Shown here in pieces: positions 1 through 7,872 of a DNA stretch of 64,000 bases. The stretch's first letter is position 1. Each line of letters starts with the position of its first letter. The notes under the pieces were generated by a model. That model saw only the letters and a program-made list of their open reading frames with translations, made no database searches and was not told where the DNA came from. Origin of the DNA: an uncultured Pseudoflavonifractor sp. (GTDB lineage: Bacteria > Bacillota > Clostridia > Oscillospirales > Oscillospiraceae); NCBI RefSeq assembly GCF_944387275.1, contig NZ_CALXEG010000004.1:44085-108084 (forward strand), given 5' to 3'. Position numbers and translations under genes: made by a program.

Positions 1-253
1 TGTCCAGCAGCCGCAGGTCGGTCATCTGTCCGTCCTCCACGGTCACCAGGACGGACACCTCACCGCCGTAGCCGGTACCCTTGCCCTCGTAGACGCCGTT
101 GGCCGCAGTGGTCTGAGCGGGCTCACTGGCCTGAGGCTGGCTGGCAGAGGGGGTGCCGGAGGGGCTCTCCGCAGAGGGAGCGTTGGAGCAGGCCGCCGTC
201 AGGAGCAGGGCGCCGGCCGCAACCAGGCTGAGTACGCGTTTGCTTTTCTTCAT
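1..253 (-). CDS. FMN-binding-domain lipoprotein, 5' part only
   Basis: This is the N-terminal part of a secreted lipoprotein that runs off the left edge of the window. The start ATG at 251-253 follows a good ribosome site (GGAAAGGA). The product opens with a basic and hydrophobic signal peptide ending in a lipobox (LTAAC), so Cys would be lipidated. A Ser/Pro/Ala-rich linker follows. Next comes a stretch beginning NGVYEGKGTGYGGEVSVLV, which is how FMN_bind domains start; the same layout is seen in the flavoprotein at 45079. Inferred: an extracellular, covalently flavinylated electron carrier or the N-terminus of a reductase. The missing C-terminus prevents a choice. Confidence 0.75.
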   Translation of the reverse strand, partial: MKKSKRVLSLVAAGALLLTAACSNAPSAESPSGTPSASQPQASEPAQTTAANGVYEGKGTGYGGEVSVLVTVEDGQMTDLRLLD

Positions 254-424
254 TTCATGCATTCCTTTCCACTATCCGCGTTTTTTCTGTGCTGCTTTTG
301 GGCCCTCTGCCCTCTTTCCCGCAGGGCAGAGCTTTTTGCAGCACATTGTGAATTATATATCATTTGTCCAAATTGTCAACTGCTAATTGTCTCCGGCCCC
401 AGAGATTTTCGTCATAATATACAA

Positions 425-459
425 ATTCCGCATGTCCCCTGTTGGGGGACATGCGGAAT
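425..459 (-). terminator. Hairpin terminator after corA
   Basis: A perfect inverted repeat (ATTCCGCATGTCCCC and its complement, 4-5 nt loop) ends 11 bp beyond the corA stop. On the minus strand it is followed by a short T-rich stretch (TTTGTATATT). The T-run is weak, so this is a probable rather than textbook intrinsic terminator. Confidence 0.65.
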
Positions 460-469
460 CACTTCGCAG

Positions 470-1396
470 TTAAAACAAATCGTGTTTTTTCAGGATCAGG
501 GCCACGATGCTGAGGATCAGGATGGCCAAAATCAGGGGAATCCACCAGAACTGATCCAGGGGCAGGCCGGCGGTGATGTTCATTCCATAGAATCCGAAGA
601 TGATATTCGGCACTGTGAGCAAAACGGTGATGGAGGTCAGCACCTTCATGATCACGTTCAGGTTGTTGGAGATGACCGAGGCGAAGGCGTCCATCATGCC
701 GGAGATGATGGAGGAGTAGATGTTGGCCATCTCAATGGCCTGACGGACCTCGATCAGCACATCCTCCAGCAGGTCGTGGTCCTCCTCGTAGAGGGTGATG
801 ATGCGGCCACGGAGGATCTTCTCCAGGGTGACCTCGTTGGCCTTCAGGGAGGTGTTGAAGTAGACCAGGGACTTCTCCAGGTCCAGCAGCTGGATGAGCT
901 CCTTGTTCCGCTGGGACTTGTAGAGGTGGCGCTCCATGTAGTTGTAGATCTTGTCGATCTGCTTCAGGTATTGCAGGAAGCGTTTGGCCACCTGGAGCAG
1001 CATGTAGAGGATGAACCGGGTCCGCTTCTGGGTCTCTGCGTTCTTCACCAGACCGTCCTGGAAGTCCTTCACAATGGAGGATTCCTTCAGGCAGACGGTG
1101 ATGATGTGCTTTTCCGTCACGATGATGCCCAGAGGGATGGTGGAGTAGACCACCGCGTCGTCCTTCTCCACGGCAGGTACGTCGATGATAATCAGGGTCT
1201 GGCCGTCCTCCGTGTCGATACGGGAGGTCTCCTCCTCGTCCAGGGCGGCCCGGAGAAACCCGGAGTCCACGTTCAGCGCCTCGGACACGGTGTTCAGCTC
1301 GTCCTCGGTGGGGTAGGTCAGGTTGATCCAGCAGCCGTCCTGGATGGCGTCCAGCCGGGTCATCTTCTTGTCAATGGTCTTATGGATGGAGAGCAT
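470..1396 (-). CDS. corA: CorA family magnesium/divalent cation transporter
   Basis: Predicted pentameric inner-membrane channel that takes up Mg2+ (some members move Co2+ or Ni2+). At 308 aa it has normal length. The N-terminal two thirds is the soluble cytoplasmic domain. Two membrane segments lie at the C-terminus, and the family signature GMN (about residues 271-273, context FYGMNI) sits at the end of the first one. A short basic tail (LKKHDLF) ends the protein. It stands alone, with its own terminator. Two candidate promoters lie about 470-600 bp upstream, implying a very long untranslated leader (see findings). The ribosome site (GGAAAG) is weak and rather far from the ATG. Confidence 0.93.
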   Translation of the reverse strand: MLSIHKTIDKKMTRLDAIQDGCWINLTYPTEDELNTVSEALNVDSGFLRAALDEEETSRIDTEDGQTLIIIDVPAVEKDDAVVYSTIPLGIIVTEKHIITVCLKESSIVKDFQDGLVKNAETQKRTRFILYMLLQVAKRFLQYLKQIDKIYNYMERHLYKSQRNKELIQLLDLEKSLVYFNTSLKANEVTLEKILRGRIITLYEEDHDLLEDVLIEVRQAIEMANIYSSIISGMMDAFASVISNNLNVIMKVLTSITVLLTVPNIIFGFYGMNITAGLPLDQFWWIPLILAILILSIVALILKKHDLF

Positions 1397-1967
1397 TCAA
1401 ATCACGTCTTTCCGACGCGCCGGGGACAGGCAGGCTCGGTCTCCGCAGCGCCCGCAATGCGGCAGTCCGCCCTTGTCCGTCACATGATCGGGACAAGGGC
1501 CGCCGTCGAGGCGCCGGCCGCAGCCGTTCCCGCACCTGCCGGGAGAGGTCCGCGCGTCCTTTTTTGAGGCCGCCGCGGAAAACGCCCTGTCATACCCTCA
1601 TCCAAATCCCGCGATGGCGCGGGCCTTGGATGGGTGCGTGACGCGCTCCGCCAGCGGCATGGGCGCCGCAGACATGGGGCGGACCGCCTCCGCCCTTCAG
1701 CCTCCATGCGCCGTGCTGGTCCTGTTTTTCTTCCACGTTCGACTCAGAGGGTCGCTGCTCACGGCGCATATCACTCCTTCTCCATGCGATTCGCCGGATC
1801 TCCCGCCGGCAGCCCCACGGCCAAACCCTGAGGCGGCCTGTCCGGCAGATCCTATCGTAACATACATTATGGCAATGGATAAATTCTTTCAAACCTCCGG
1901 TGTGCGCCGTTTGAAAGAATTATGCGGCTGTACCGCATCGATCAAACGCATTGCCGCTGATTCAGCA
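1397..1967 (-). promoter_or_regulatory. Long structured leader of corA, with possible leader ORFs
   Basis: This is about 570 nt between candidate transcription starts and corA with no recognised protein. It holds hairpins at 1599-1632 (CATCCAA arms plus a CCCGCG stem) and 1469-1500 (10-bp perfect stem CCCTTGTCC). A possible 59-codon ORF (1769 to 1590) follows a strong ribosome site (GGAGAAGGAG). Its stop overlaps, as ATGA, the start of a possible 37-codon ORF (1593 to 1480). I could not match the M-box (ykoK) core. GC-rich sequence gives chance ORFs and stems easily, so the function is unproven. Confidence 0.4.
1864..1892 (-). promoter_or_regulatory. Candidate second corA promoter inside an inverted repeat
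   Basis: On the minus strand, TTGAAA (1887-1892) is separated by 17 bp from TAATGT (1864-1869). The -35 box lies in the arm of a perfect 12-bp inverted repeat (1883-1894 with 1909-1920, ATTCTTTCAAAC arms, 14-nt loop). The repeat could be an operator or an RNA hairpin of the longer transcript. Confidence 0.45.
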
Positions 1968-1973
1968 GACATT

Positions 1974-2002
1974 ATTATAAGCCTGTTTTTTCTGGAATGC
2001 AA
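1974..2002 (-). promoter_or_regulatory. Sigma-A promoter reading toward corA
   Basis: On the minus strand, TTGCAT (1997-2002), a 17-bp spacer and a perfect TATAAT (1974-1979). It lies just after the ftsZ terminator and points to corA, about 570 bp away. Confidence 0.65.
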
Positions 2003-2033
2003 CCCGGGAAGCCCCAGGTATGCCAGCCTCCGG

Positions 2034-2073
2034 CGAAAAACCACGCCGGTCTGCCCGAGAGCAGACCGGCGTG
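2034..2073 (-). terminator. Terminator of the dcw operon after ftsZ
   Basis: A 13-bp perfect stem (CACGCCGGTCTGC) with a 6-nt loop, followed on the minus strand by GGTTTTT. It starts 14 bp beyond the ftsZ stop and closes the cell-division cluster. Confidence 0.85.
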
Positions 2074-2086
2074 CAGCGTCACAGTG

Positions 2087-3217
2087 TTATTTTCCCCGGT
2101 TGAAGATCTTGAAGATGTCGTTGAAGGGGTCGTCCTCGATCTTGGAGTCGGCCTCCGTCATGGGCTCCAGGGTCTTGGGGGCCTGAGCGGCGGCGGCAGC
2201 GGCGGCAGGCGCCTTCTGCTCCCCGCCTCTGGAGAAGGGGGTGGCGGAGATCTTGCTCTCCACCTCCTCGAAGCCGGTGGCGATGACGGTGACCCGGATC
2301 TCGTCGTCCAGGGAGTCGTCAAAGGCGGCGCCGAAGATGATGTTGGCCTCCTCGTGGGCGGCCTCCTGCACCAGGTTGGCGGCGGTCTCCACTTCCTCCA
2401 GGCCGATGTCCATGGAGCCGGTCACGTTGACCAGCACGCCCTTGGCGCCATTGATGGAGGTCTCCAGCAGGGGGCTGGAGATGGCCATCTTGGCGGCCTC
2501 CTCGGCCTTGTTCTTGCCGGCGGCCCGGCCCACGCCCATGTGGGCCATGCCCGCGTTCTGCATGACCGCGGTCACGTCGGCAAAGTCCAGGTTGATGAAG
2601 CCGGTGTTGCTGATCAGGTCGGAGATGGACTGCACCGCCTGGCGCAGCACATCGTCGGCGATCTCGAATGCGTTGGCGAAGGTGATCTTCTGGTCGGTGG
2701 CGTACTTGAGGCGCTCGTTGGGGATGATGACCAGGCTGTCCACCCGGGTGCGCAGCTCCTCGATGCCCTTTTCCGCCTGCATCATGCGGCGGCGGCCCTC
2801 AAACTTGAAGGGCTTGGTGACCACGCCCACGGTGAGGATGCCCATCTCCTTGGCGATGTCCGCCACGATGGGGGCCGCGCCGGTGCCGGTGCCGCCGCCC
2901 ATGCCGGCGGTGATGAAGACCATGTCCGCGTCCTCCAGGGCCTTGGAGATCTGGCTGCGGCTCTCCTCGGCGGACTTGCGGCCCACCTCGGGGTCGCTGC
3001 CCGCGCCCTGGCCGCCGGTCAGCTTCTCGCCGATCTGAATCTTATAGGTAGCGCTGGACACGGTAAGCGCCTGCTTATCCGTGTTCACCGCGATAAAATC
3101 CACGCCCTTCATCCCGGACTTCACCATCCGGTTGACCACGTTGTTGCCGCCGCCGCCGACGCCGATGACCTTAATGGTAACTACCGTATCGGGGCCGCTG
3201 TCCAATCCAAAAGGCAT
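2087..3217 (-). CDS. ftsZ: Cell division protein FtsZ
   Basis: Tubulin-like GTPase that polymerises into the Z-ring at midcell and recruits the divisome. The 376-aa protein starts with the nucleotide-binding loop ([13 protein letters not shown]) and carries the tubulin signature GGGTGTG near residue 107. The T7-loop region (NLDFADV) needed for GTP hydrolysis is present. After an Ala-rich linker it ends with [16 protein letters not shown], which resembles the conserved C-terminal peptide that binds FtsA/SepF. A strong ribosome site (AGGAGGA) sets the ATG. It is the last gene of the cluster, 48 bp after the small basic protein gene, with a terminator behind it. No ftsA is adjacent. Confidence 0.98.
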   Translation of the reverse strand: MPFGLDSGPDTVVTIKVIGVGGGGNNVVNRMVKSGMKGVDFIAVNTDKQALTVSSATYKIQIGEKLTGGQGAGSDPEVGRKSAEESRSQISKALEDADMVFITAGMGGGTGTGAAPIVADIAKEMGILTVGVVTKPFKFEGRRRMMQAEKGIEELRTRVDSLVIIPNERLKYATDQKITFANAFEIADDVLRQAVQSISDLISNTGFINLDFADVTAVMQNAGMAHMGVGRAAGKNKAEEAAKMAISSPLLETSINGAKGVLVNVTGSMDIGLEEVETAANLVQEAAHEEANIIFGAAFDDSLDDEIRVTVIATGFEEVESKISATPFSRGGEQKAPAAAAAAAQAPKTLEPMTEADSKIEDDPFNDIFKIFNRGK

Positions 3218-3265
3218 AACTGCTCCTCCTATGTGAAAGAAGTGAAATCTCTCTTTTTATGAAAA

Positions 3266-3658
3266 TTATGGCAGCTCATTTTCTGAGGTCTGACCATTAT
3301 TTATGTCTCGTTCTATTCTAGCCTTCTTTTGGCGTGAGGTCAATAGTTCCCGCCGGATTTCCGCAAAGTTTTGGAACATGCGGGTGCCGAAGACCACCAC
3401 CGCCGCAAGATATAGGGGCAGTCCCAGCTTGTCCCCCAGCCAGGTCAGGAACACGGCGATGATGGCGTTGCCGAAGAACCCGGACAGGAAGATGGACAGG
3501 TTGAAGGTCTTTTTGATGCGGGCGTTCATGCCGCCCAGAGCGGAGTCCAGGGCGGCCAGCAGGCCGGTGGCCACATAGAGGCTGTACTGGCTGGGCACGT
3601 GCCAGGGCAGGAAGCAGCCGATGACTAGGCCCACGATCAGTCCGGCAAATTCGATCAT
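3266..3658 (-). CDS. sbp: Small basic protein (DUF1290), Sbp
   Basis: Small integral membrane protein of 130 aa. It has hydrophobic segments near residues 3-20, 28-42, 52-73 and 78-93, and a very basic, charged C-terminal tail (SRQKKARIERD). The family is DUF1290; the Bacillus member sbp sits beside ftsZ, but its function is not established. The ATG at 3658 overlaps the stop of the DUF881 gene as ATGA, so translation is probably coupled. A longer in-frame reading further upstream is only a shadow of the DUF881 gene. Confidence 0.9.
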   Translation of the reverse strand: MIEFAGLIVGLVIGCFLPWHVPSQYSLYVATGLLAALDSALGGMNARIKKTFNLSIFLSGFFGNAIIAVFLTWLGDKLGLPLYLAAVVVFGTRMFQNFAEIRRELLTSRQKKARIERDINNGQTSENELP

Positions 3659-4425
3659 CCCACAGCGCCCCCTTCCGTGCCCTCGCTCTGGGCGGTGGAG
3701 GGCTTGGCGTACTGGAAGTCGATGACCCCGTTGTAGGCGGGCACGGTGAGCATCTCGCTGGGGGTCACCTTCACCTCGATCTTCCACTGCCCCAGCACGT
3801 CCACCACGCCGTTGCGCATGGTGAGGGCGGAGTAGAGGGTGTCGGGGTCGCCGATGGCGTTGAACACAAAGGGCGCGGTGTACCGCCGGCCGTTGACGAT
3901 GACCACCGACCCGGCGCAGCGGATCTCGGTGGTGGCCATGATCCGCTCCCCGTTGAGGGAGATGGCCTCCGCCCCCGCGTCCCGCAGCTCGTTGAGCACC
4001 GAGAGCAGGTCGTTGTCGTGGATGAGGTAGTCGGCCTCGTCGCCGGTGACGTTGGCGGCGCTGGAGTCCTGCAGGCTCACCATCACGCCCGGTCCAACCA
4101 CCTCCACCAGGCCGGCCTCCATCTCCAGCTTGTCCACCTCGGCCCGCAGGGCCTCGCTCTCGCCGCTGCCCGAGGCGGCCTCGTCCCGGTAGGTCTGGAG
4201 CTCGGCCTGCACCTGCTCCAGCTGGGCCTTGGTGGTCTCCAGGTTGTCCACGGTCTCGTTGTAGAGCTGCTGGAGGGTCTCCAGGCGCCCTGCGCTGGTG
4301 GCGTCGGCGGCGCTGTTCACCTTGACGCTGCGCAGCTGCACCGCCAGCAGGATGCCCAGCAGCACGCACACGCCGCCGATGGCCAGCTCACCCCGGTTTT
4401 TCTTCCTGCGTTCGGTCTGTTCCAT
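3655..4425 (-). CDS. DUF881 family divisome-associated membrane protein
   Basis: A 256-aa single-pass protein. It has a basic N-terminus (ERRKKNRG), one membrane helix (about residues 14-29), a coiled coil (about 45-100) and an extracytoplasmic alpha/beta domain containing VVGPGVMVSLQDS and LNGERIMATTEIRCAGSVV, which are typical of DUF881. The family lies next to ftsQ/ftsZ in many Gram-positive genomes; its biochemical role is unknown. The ribosome site AGGAG precedes the ATG, and the stop overlaps the next gene by 4 bp. Confidence 0.9.
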   Translation of the reverse strand: MEQTERRKKNRGELAIGGVCVLLGILLAVQLRSVKVNSAADATSAGRLETLQQLYNETVDNLETTKAQLEQVQAELQTYRDEAASGSGESEALRAEVDKLEMEAGLVEVVGPGVMVSLQDSSAANVTGDEADYLIHDNDLLSVLNELRDAGAEAISLNGERIMATTEIRCAGSVVIVNGRRYTAPFVFNAIGDPDTLYSALTMRNGVVDVLGQWKIEVKVTPSEMLTVPAYNGVIDFQYAKPSTAQSEGTEGGAVG

Positions 4426-4453
4426 CGCTTCTCCTTCCTTCCCGCCGGATCTC

Positions 4454-5224
4454 TCAGCCCAGCAGGGATGCGTAGGGGATAAAGTGGGGCTCGTCCAGGG
4501 TCAGGTCGATGACGCCCCGGTCGGTCTCCTCCAGGGCCCCGATGGCCGCCTCCAGGATCTTGGCCGCCTGGTTGAAGTCGGTGTTCATGGGGATCTTCAC
4601 CGTGAACCGGCCGCCGTAGCCCATTTTGATGAAGTTGATGGCGGTCAGGTCAAAGCTCTCGGCCTGGTCCGTCATGCCCCGGGCGGCCAGGGCCGCGAAG
4701 AGCTTCTCCAGGCTGGAGAGCTTGTTCTCCTCCCCTTCCGCCGCCTTCAGCTGCTCGCCCACCACGGGGCTGTCCGGCGTCAGGCCGGTGAGGGGCGGGA
4801 ACTCCGCCGCCCGGGTCTCGTCGGTCCGCTCCAGGATCTTGCCCTTGGTATCGATGATCCACCAGGCGTCGCCGCCCTGGATGGCCGCCGCGGGCACACA
4901 CTCGGTCACGTTGATGACCAGGGTGTCAGGCAGGCGGCGGGACACGGAGATCTCGTCCACATAGGGCAAGCGGGAGATGATCTGCCGCATGACCTTGAAC
5001 TTGTTGACGGCAAAGAGGTTGTCCCCCTGCTCCACCTCGGCGGCGCTGATGATCTGGTCCGCCGTGTAGGCCGACTGGCCGTTGACCTCGATGTTCTCCA
5101 CCCGGAAGAACACCGCGCAGCCCGCCACGATCGCCGCTACGATCACGGCGGCGGACAGCACTTTATAGAGGAAGCCGAAGCGTCCTCTGTTCCGCCGCTT
5201 GCGCTTGTTCCGTCTCGCCGCCAT
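4454..5224 (-). CDS. ftsQ: Cell division protein FtsQ/DivIB
   Basis: Bitopic divisome protein that bridges FtsL and the septal synthases. The 256-aa product has a very basic cytoplasmic tail (AARRNKRKRRNRGR), one membrane helix (about residues 20-40), then a POTRA-type domain (IEVNGQSAYTADQI) followed by the beta domain. The last third (FDLTAINFIKMGYGGRFTVKI) fits FtsQ. It sits 28 bp upstream of the DUF881 gene with a good ribosome site (GAGGAG). Confidence 0.92.
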   Translation of the reverse strand: MAARRNKRKRRNRGRFGFLYKVLSAAVIVAAIVAGCAVFFRVENIEVNGQSAYTADQIISAAEVEQGDNLFAVNKFKVMRQIISRLPYVDEISVSRRLPDTLVINVTECVPAAAIQGGDAWWIIDTKGKILERTDETRAAEFPPLTGLTPDSPVVGEQLKAAEGEENKLSSLEKLFAALAARGMTDQAESFDLTAINFIKMGYGGRFTVKIPMNTDFNQAAKILEAAIGALEETDRGVIDLTLDEPHFIPYASLLG

Positions 5225-5241
5225 TTCCCTGCTCCTCTGCT

Positions 5242-5274
5242 GCCGCCGGGCTGGGCCCGGCGGCCTGTTTTTTC
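5242..5274 (+). terminator. Terminator-like hairpin facing against the dcw operon
   Basis: A perfect 10-bp GC stem (GCCGCCGGGC) with a 3-nt loop, followed by CTGTTTTTT when read on the plus strand, in the 105-bp gap between murA and ftsQ. No plus-strand gene precedes it. It might stop antisense transcription or act as a processing hairpin of the dcw mRNA. Confidence 0.45.
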
Positions 5275-5329
5275 TTCTCAGTATACCGGAGATAATCGAA
5301 AAATGTGTGAGGAAATTCTTAAGTTTCCC

Positions 5330-6592
5330 TTATCCGTCCGCTTCCCGGCGGACGATGTCCGCCCCCAGGCTGCGCAGGGCCCCGTCCAGGTCCTGGTAGC
5401 CCCGATCCACGTGGTGGAGGCCGGAGATCCTGCTCCGTCCCTCCGCCCCCAGGGCAGCCACCACCAGGGCTGCGCCGCCCCGCAGGTCGGCGGCGTGGAC
5501 TGCCGCGGCCTTCAGCCGCTCCACGCCGAATACCACGGCCACCCTTCCCTCCACCCGGATATGGGCTCCCATGCGGGCGAGCTCATCCACGTGGCGGTAG
5601 CGGCTCTCAAAGATGTTCTCCACAAAGACCGAGGTCCCCGCCGCCGTGGTCAGGGCCGCCATCAGGGGCGCCTGGGCGTCGGTGGGAAAGCCGGGATAGG
5701 GCGCGGTGCGCACCGGGCTGACCCCCCGCATGGGGCCGGACCGGGAGAGGGAGATCCGGCTGTCGTCGCTGCGGACCTTGCAGCCCGCCTGGCTGAGCAC
5801 CGCTGTCACCGTGGACAGGTGGCGGCAGTCTGCGCCGGTGACCTCGATCTCCCCTCCCGCGGCGGCGGCCGCCGCCAGGTATGTAGCGGCCACGATGCGG
5901 TCGCCCATGACAGTGTGCTCCGCCCCGTGGAGGGGCAGTCCCCCCCGGATGGTGATCATGGAGCTGCCCGCCCCCCGGACGTCCGCCCCCATGGCGCGCA
6001 GGAAGGCCTGGAGATCGGCGATCTCCGGCTCCCGGGCGGCGTTGGTGATGGTGGTGACCCCATCGGCGGCCACCGCCGCCAGCATGGTGTTCTCCGTGGC
6101 CCCCACGCTGGGGATGGAGAGCACGATGTCCGCCCCGGTCAGGTGCCCGCCGGTGCAGCGCAGGGCGCCGCCGGCCTCGTCCACCGCGCCCCCCAGGGCC
6201 CGGATGGAGGCCAGGTGGAGATCGATGGGCCTGGGGCCCAGCTCGCAGCCCCCGGGGGCGGACAGCACCGCCTCCCCCATCCGGCCCAGGATGGCCCCCA
6301 GGAAGATGACCGAAGAGCGCATCTCCCGCATCAGGTTGTCGGGCACGTCGCACCGGGACAGGCTGGAGGCATCCACCCGCACCGTGTCCCCCTCCCGGGC
6401 CGTTTTGCAGCCCAAGTGCTCCAGAATGGCCAGGGACGCGGTCACGTCCGACAGGTCGGGGCAGTTGCGGATGACGCTCTCCCCCCTGCCCAGGATTGTG
6501 GCCGCCAGAATGGGCAGCACGCTGTTCTTGGCGCCGTGGGCGCGGACCGTCCCCTCCAGCCGCCTGCCGCCCTCCACCAGAAAAATACTCAT
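5330..6592 (-). CDS. murA: UDP-N-acetylglucosamine 1-carboxyvinyltransferase MurA
   Basis: Catalyses the first committed step of peptidoglycan synthesis: enolpyruvyl transfer from phosphoenolpyruvate to UDP-GlcNAc in the cytosol. At 420 aa it has the normal length. Substrate residues Lys-Asn are seen in GAKNSVLPILAATIL. The catalytic loop Cys, target of fosfomycin, is Cys116 in GGCELGPRPIDLH, so this enzyme is predicted to be sensitive. I chose the ATG at 6592 because GGAGG lies 2-6 bp upstream of it; the reading frame stays open 12 codons further without a ribosome site. Confidence 0.97.
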   Translation of the reverse strand: MSIFLVEGGRRLEGTVRAHGAKNSVLPILAATILGRGESVIRNCPDLSDVTASLAILEHLGCKTAREGDTVRVDASSLSRCDVPDNLMREMRSSVIFLGAILGRMGEAVLSAPGGCELGPRPIDLHLASIRALGGAVDEAGGALRCTGGHLTGADIVLSIPSVGATENTMLAAVAADGVTTITNAAREPEIADLQAFLRAMGADVRGAGSSMITIRGGLPLHGAEHTVMGDRIVAATYLAAAAAAGGEIEVTGADCRHLSTVTAVLSQAGCKVRSDDSRISLSRSGPMRGVSPVRTAPYPGFPTDAQAPLMAALTTAAGTSVFVENIFESRYRHVDELARMGAHIRVEGRVAVVFGVERLKAAAVHAADLRGGAALVVAALGAEGRSRISGLHHVDRGYQDLDGALRSLGADIVRREADG

Positions 6593-6705
6593 ATCCTCCG
6601 TCCTCCGCAAAGTTGGTCTTGTTTTCACTCAGGCCATACTATGCGGCCCTTCCCAGGGGCGTTCCCGGGGCAAAGAGGGCAAAGGACGCTGAAATGGGAC
6701 GGATC

Positions 6706-7836
6706 TCAGCCTTTCTTCATCAGACCCACCAGGGTCTGGTAGATGTGCTCGCTGGCGTCGGGCACGGCCATCTCCCGCAGGTTCCGGCTCATGTCCTCCC
6801 GGCGGGCGCTGTCGGCCATCAGGCCGTTGAGCAGCTCCAGCAGCACCTCCGGCTTGCCGGCGCACTCCTTCTCCGGCAGCAGCACCGCCGCACCCCGGTC
6901 GGAGAGCACCTTGGCGTTCTTGGTCTGGTGGTCGGCCACCACGTTGGGGGAGGGCACCAGCACCGAGGGCTTGGCGATGGCGGAGATCTCCGAGATGGTG
7001 GAGGCCCCCGCCCGGCAGACCACCAGGTCGGCGGCCGCCATGATAAGCGGCATATCGTAGATGTACTCCCGCAGCTCCACGCCGGTGTCCTTCAGGCTGA
7101 CGCCCTTCCGGGACAGGGCCGCCTGCATCCGCTGAAAGTCCCGGCCGCCGCCGTGGATGTGGCGGAAGGGCGCGCCCTGGGCGCACTCCTGGGCGATGAC
7201 GTCCACCATCAGGTCGTTCATCACCGCCGCACCCAGGGAGCCGAAGAAGGACAGCAGCAGGGGCCGGTCGTCGGCAATGCCCAGCTTCTCCCGGGCCTCC
7301 TTCCTGGTGTACCGGAAGAAGTCGCCCCGGACGGGGGTACCCGTCACCACCACCTTCTCCGGATGCTCGTAGTGGTTCCGGCTCTCCTCAAAGCCCACCA
7401 TCACCACGTCCACCACCTTGGACAGGGCCTTGGTGGTCAGGCCGGGGACCGCGTTGGACTCGTGGACCGCGGTGGGGATGTGCCGCTTGGCGGCGGCGTT
7501 GACCACCGGGTAGGAGGCGTAGCCGCCGGTGCCCACCACCAGGTCGGGCTTGAACTCGTTCAGGATGGCGTTGGCCTGCTTCTTGGAGCGGCCCATGTTG
7601 AAGAGGGTCTTCAGGTTGTGGCCCACCGCCGCCGGGGTCAGGGACCGCTGGAAGTTGGTGATGGTCACCGTGCGGATGTCATACCCCTCCTTGGGCACCA
7701 GGCGGGTCTCCATGCCCCCGTCCGCTCCCACAAAGAGGATGCGGCAGCCCGGATTCCGCTCCTGAAAGAGCCGGGCCAGCGCCACCGCCGGATTGATATG
7801 TCCCGCGGTGCCGCCGCAGGTGAAAAGGATGTTCAT
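6706..7836 (-). CDS. murG: Lipid II synthase MurG (GlcNAc transferase)
   Basis: Peripheral membrane glycosyltransferase that adds GlcNAc to lipid I to give lipid II. The 376-aa protein begins NILFTCGGTAGHINPAVAL, the diagnostic GGTxGH loop, and has the acceptor-site GTGGYASYP and the UDP-GlcNAc site around RAGASTISEISA. An upstream in-frame TTG lies too close to the ribosome site (GGAGTGAGG), so the ATG at 7836 is preferred. It lies 36 bp after ftsW. Confidence 0.97.
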   Translation of the reverse strand: MNILFTCGGTAGHINPAVALARLFQERNPGCRILFVGADGGMETRLVPKEGYDIRTVTITNFQRSLTPAAVGHNLKTLFNMGRSKKQANAILNEFKPDLVVGTGGYASYPVVNAAAKRHIPTAVHESNAVPGLTTKALSKVVDVVMVGFEESRNHYEHPEKVVVTGTPVRGDFFRYTRKEAREKLGIADDRPLLLSFFGSLGAAVMNDLMVDVIAQECAQGAPFRHIHGGGRDFQRMQAALSRKGVSLKDTGVELREYIYDMPLIMAAADLVVCRAGASTISEISAIAKPSVLVPSPNVVADHQTKNAKVLSDRGAAVLLPEKECAGKPEVLLELLNGLMADSARREDMSRNLREMAVPDASEHIYQTLVGLMKKG

Positions 7837-7872
7837 CAATACCTCACTCCAAACCTCTCGTACCGTAACGTA

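Noticed and set aside
1397..1967. M-box (ykoK) magnesium riboswitch before corA
   Set aside because: I searched for the conserved core and could not find it; only unspecific hairpins are seen.
4298..6742. Long open reading of about 814 codons on the plus strand opposite ftsQ and murA
   Set aside because: Low-complexity, His/Gly/Gln/Val-rich antisense translation typical of GC-rich coding DNA; the minus-strand genes have full family motifs and ribosome sites.
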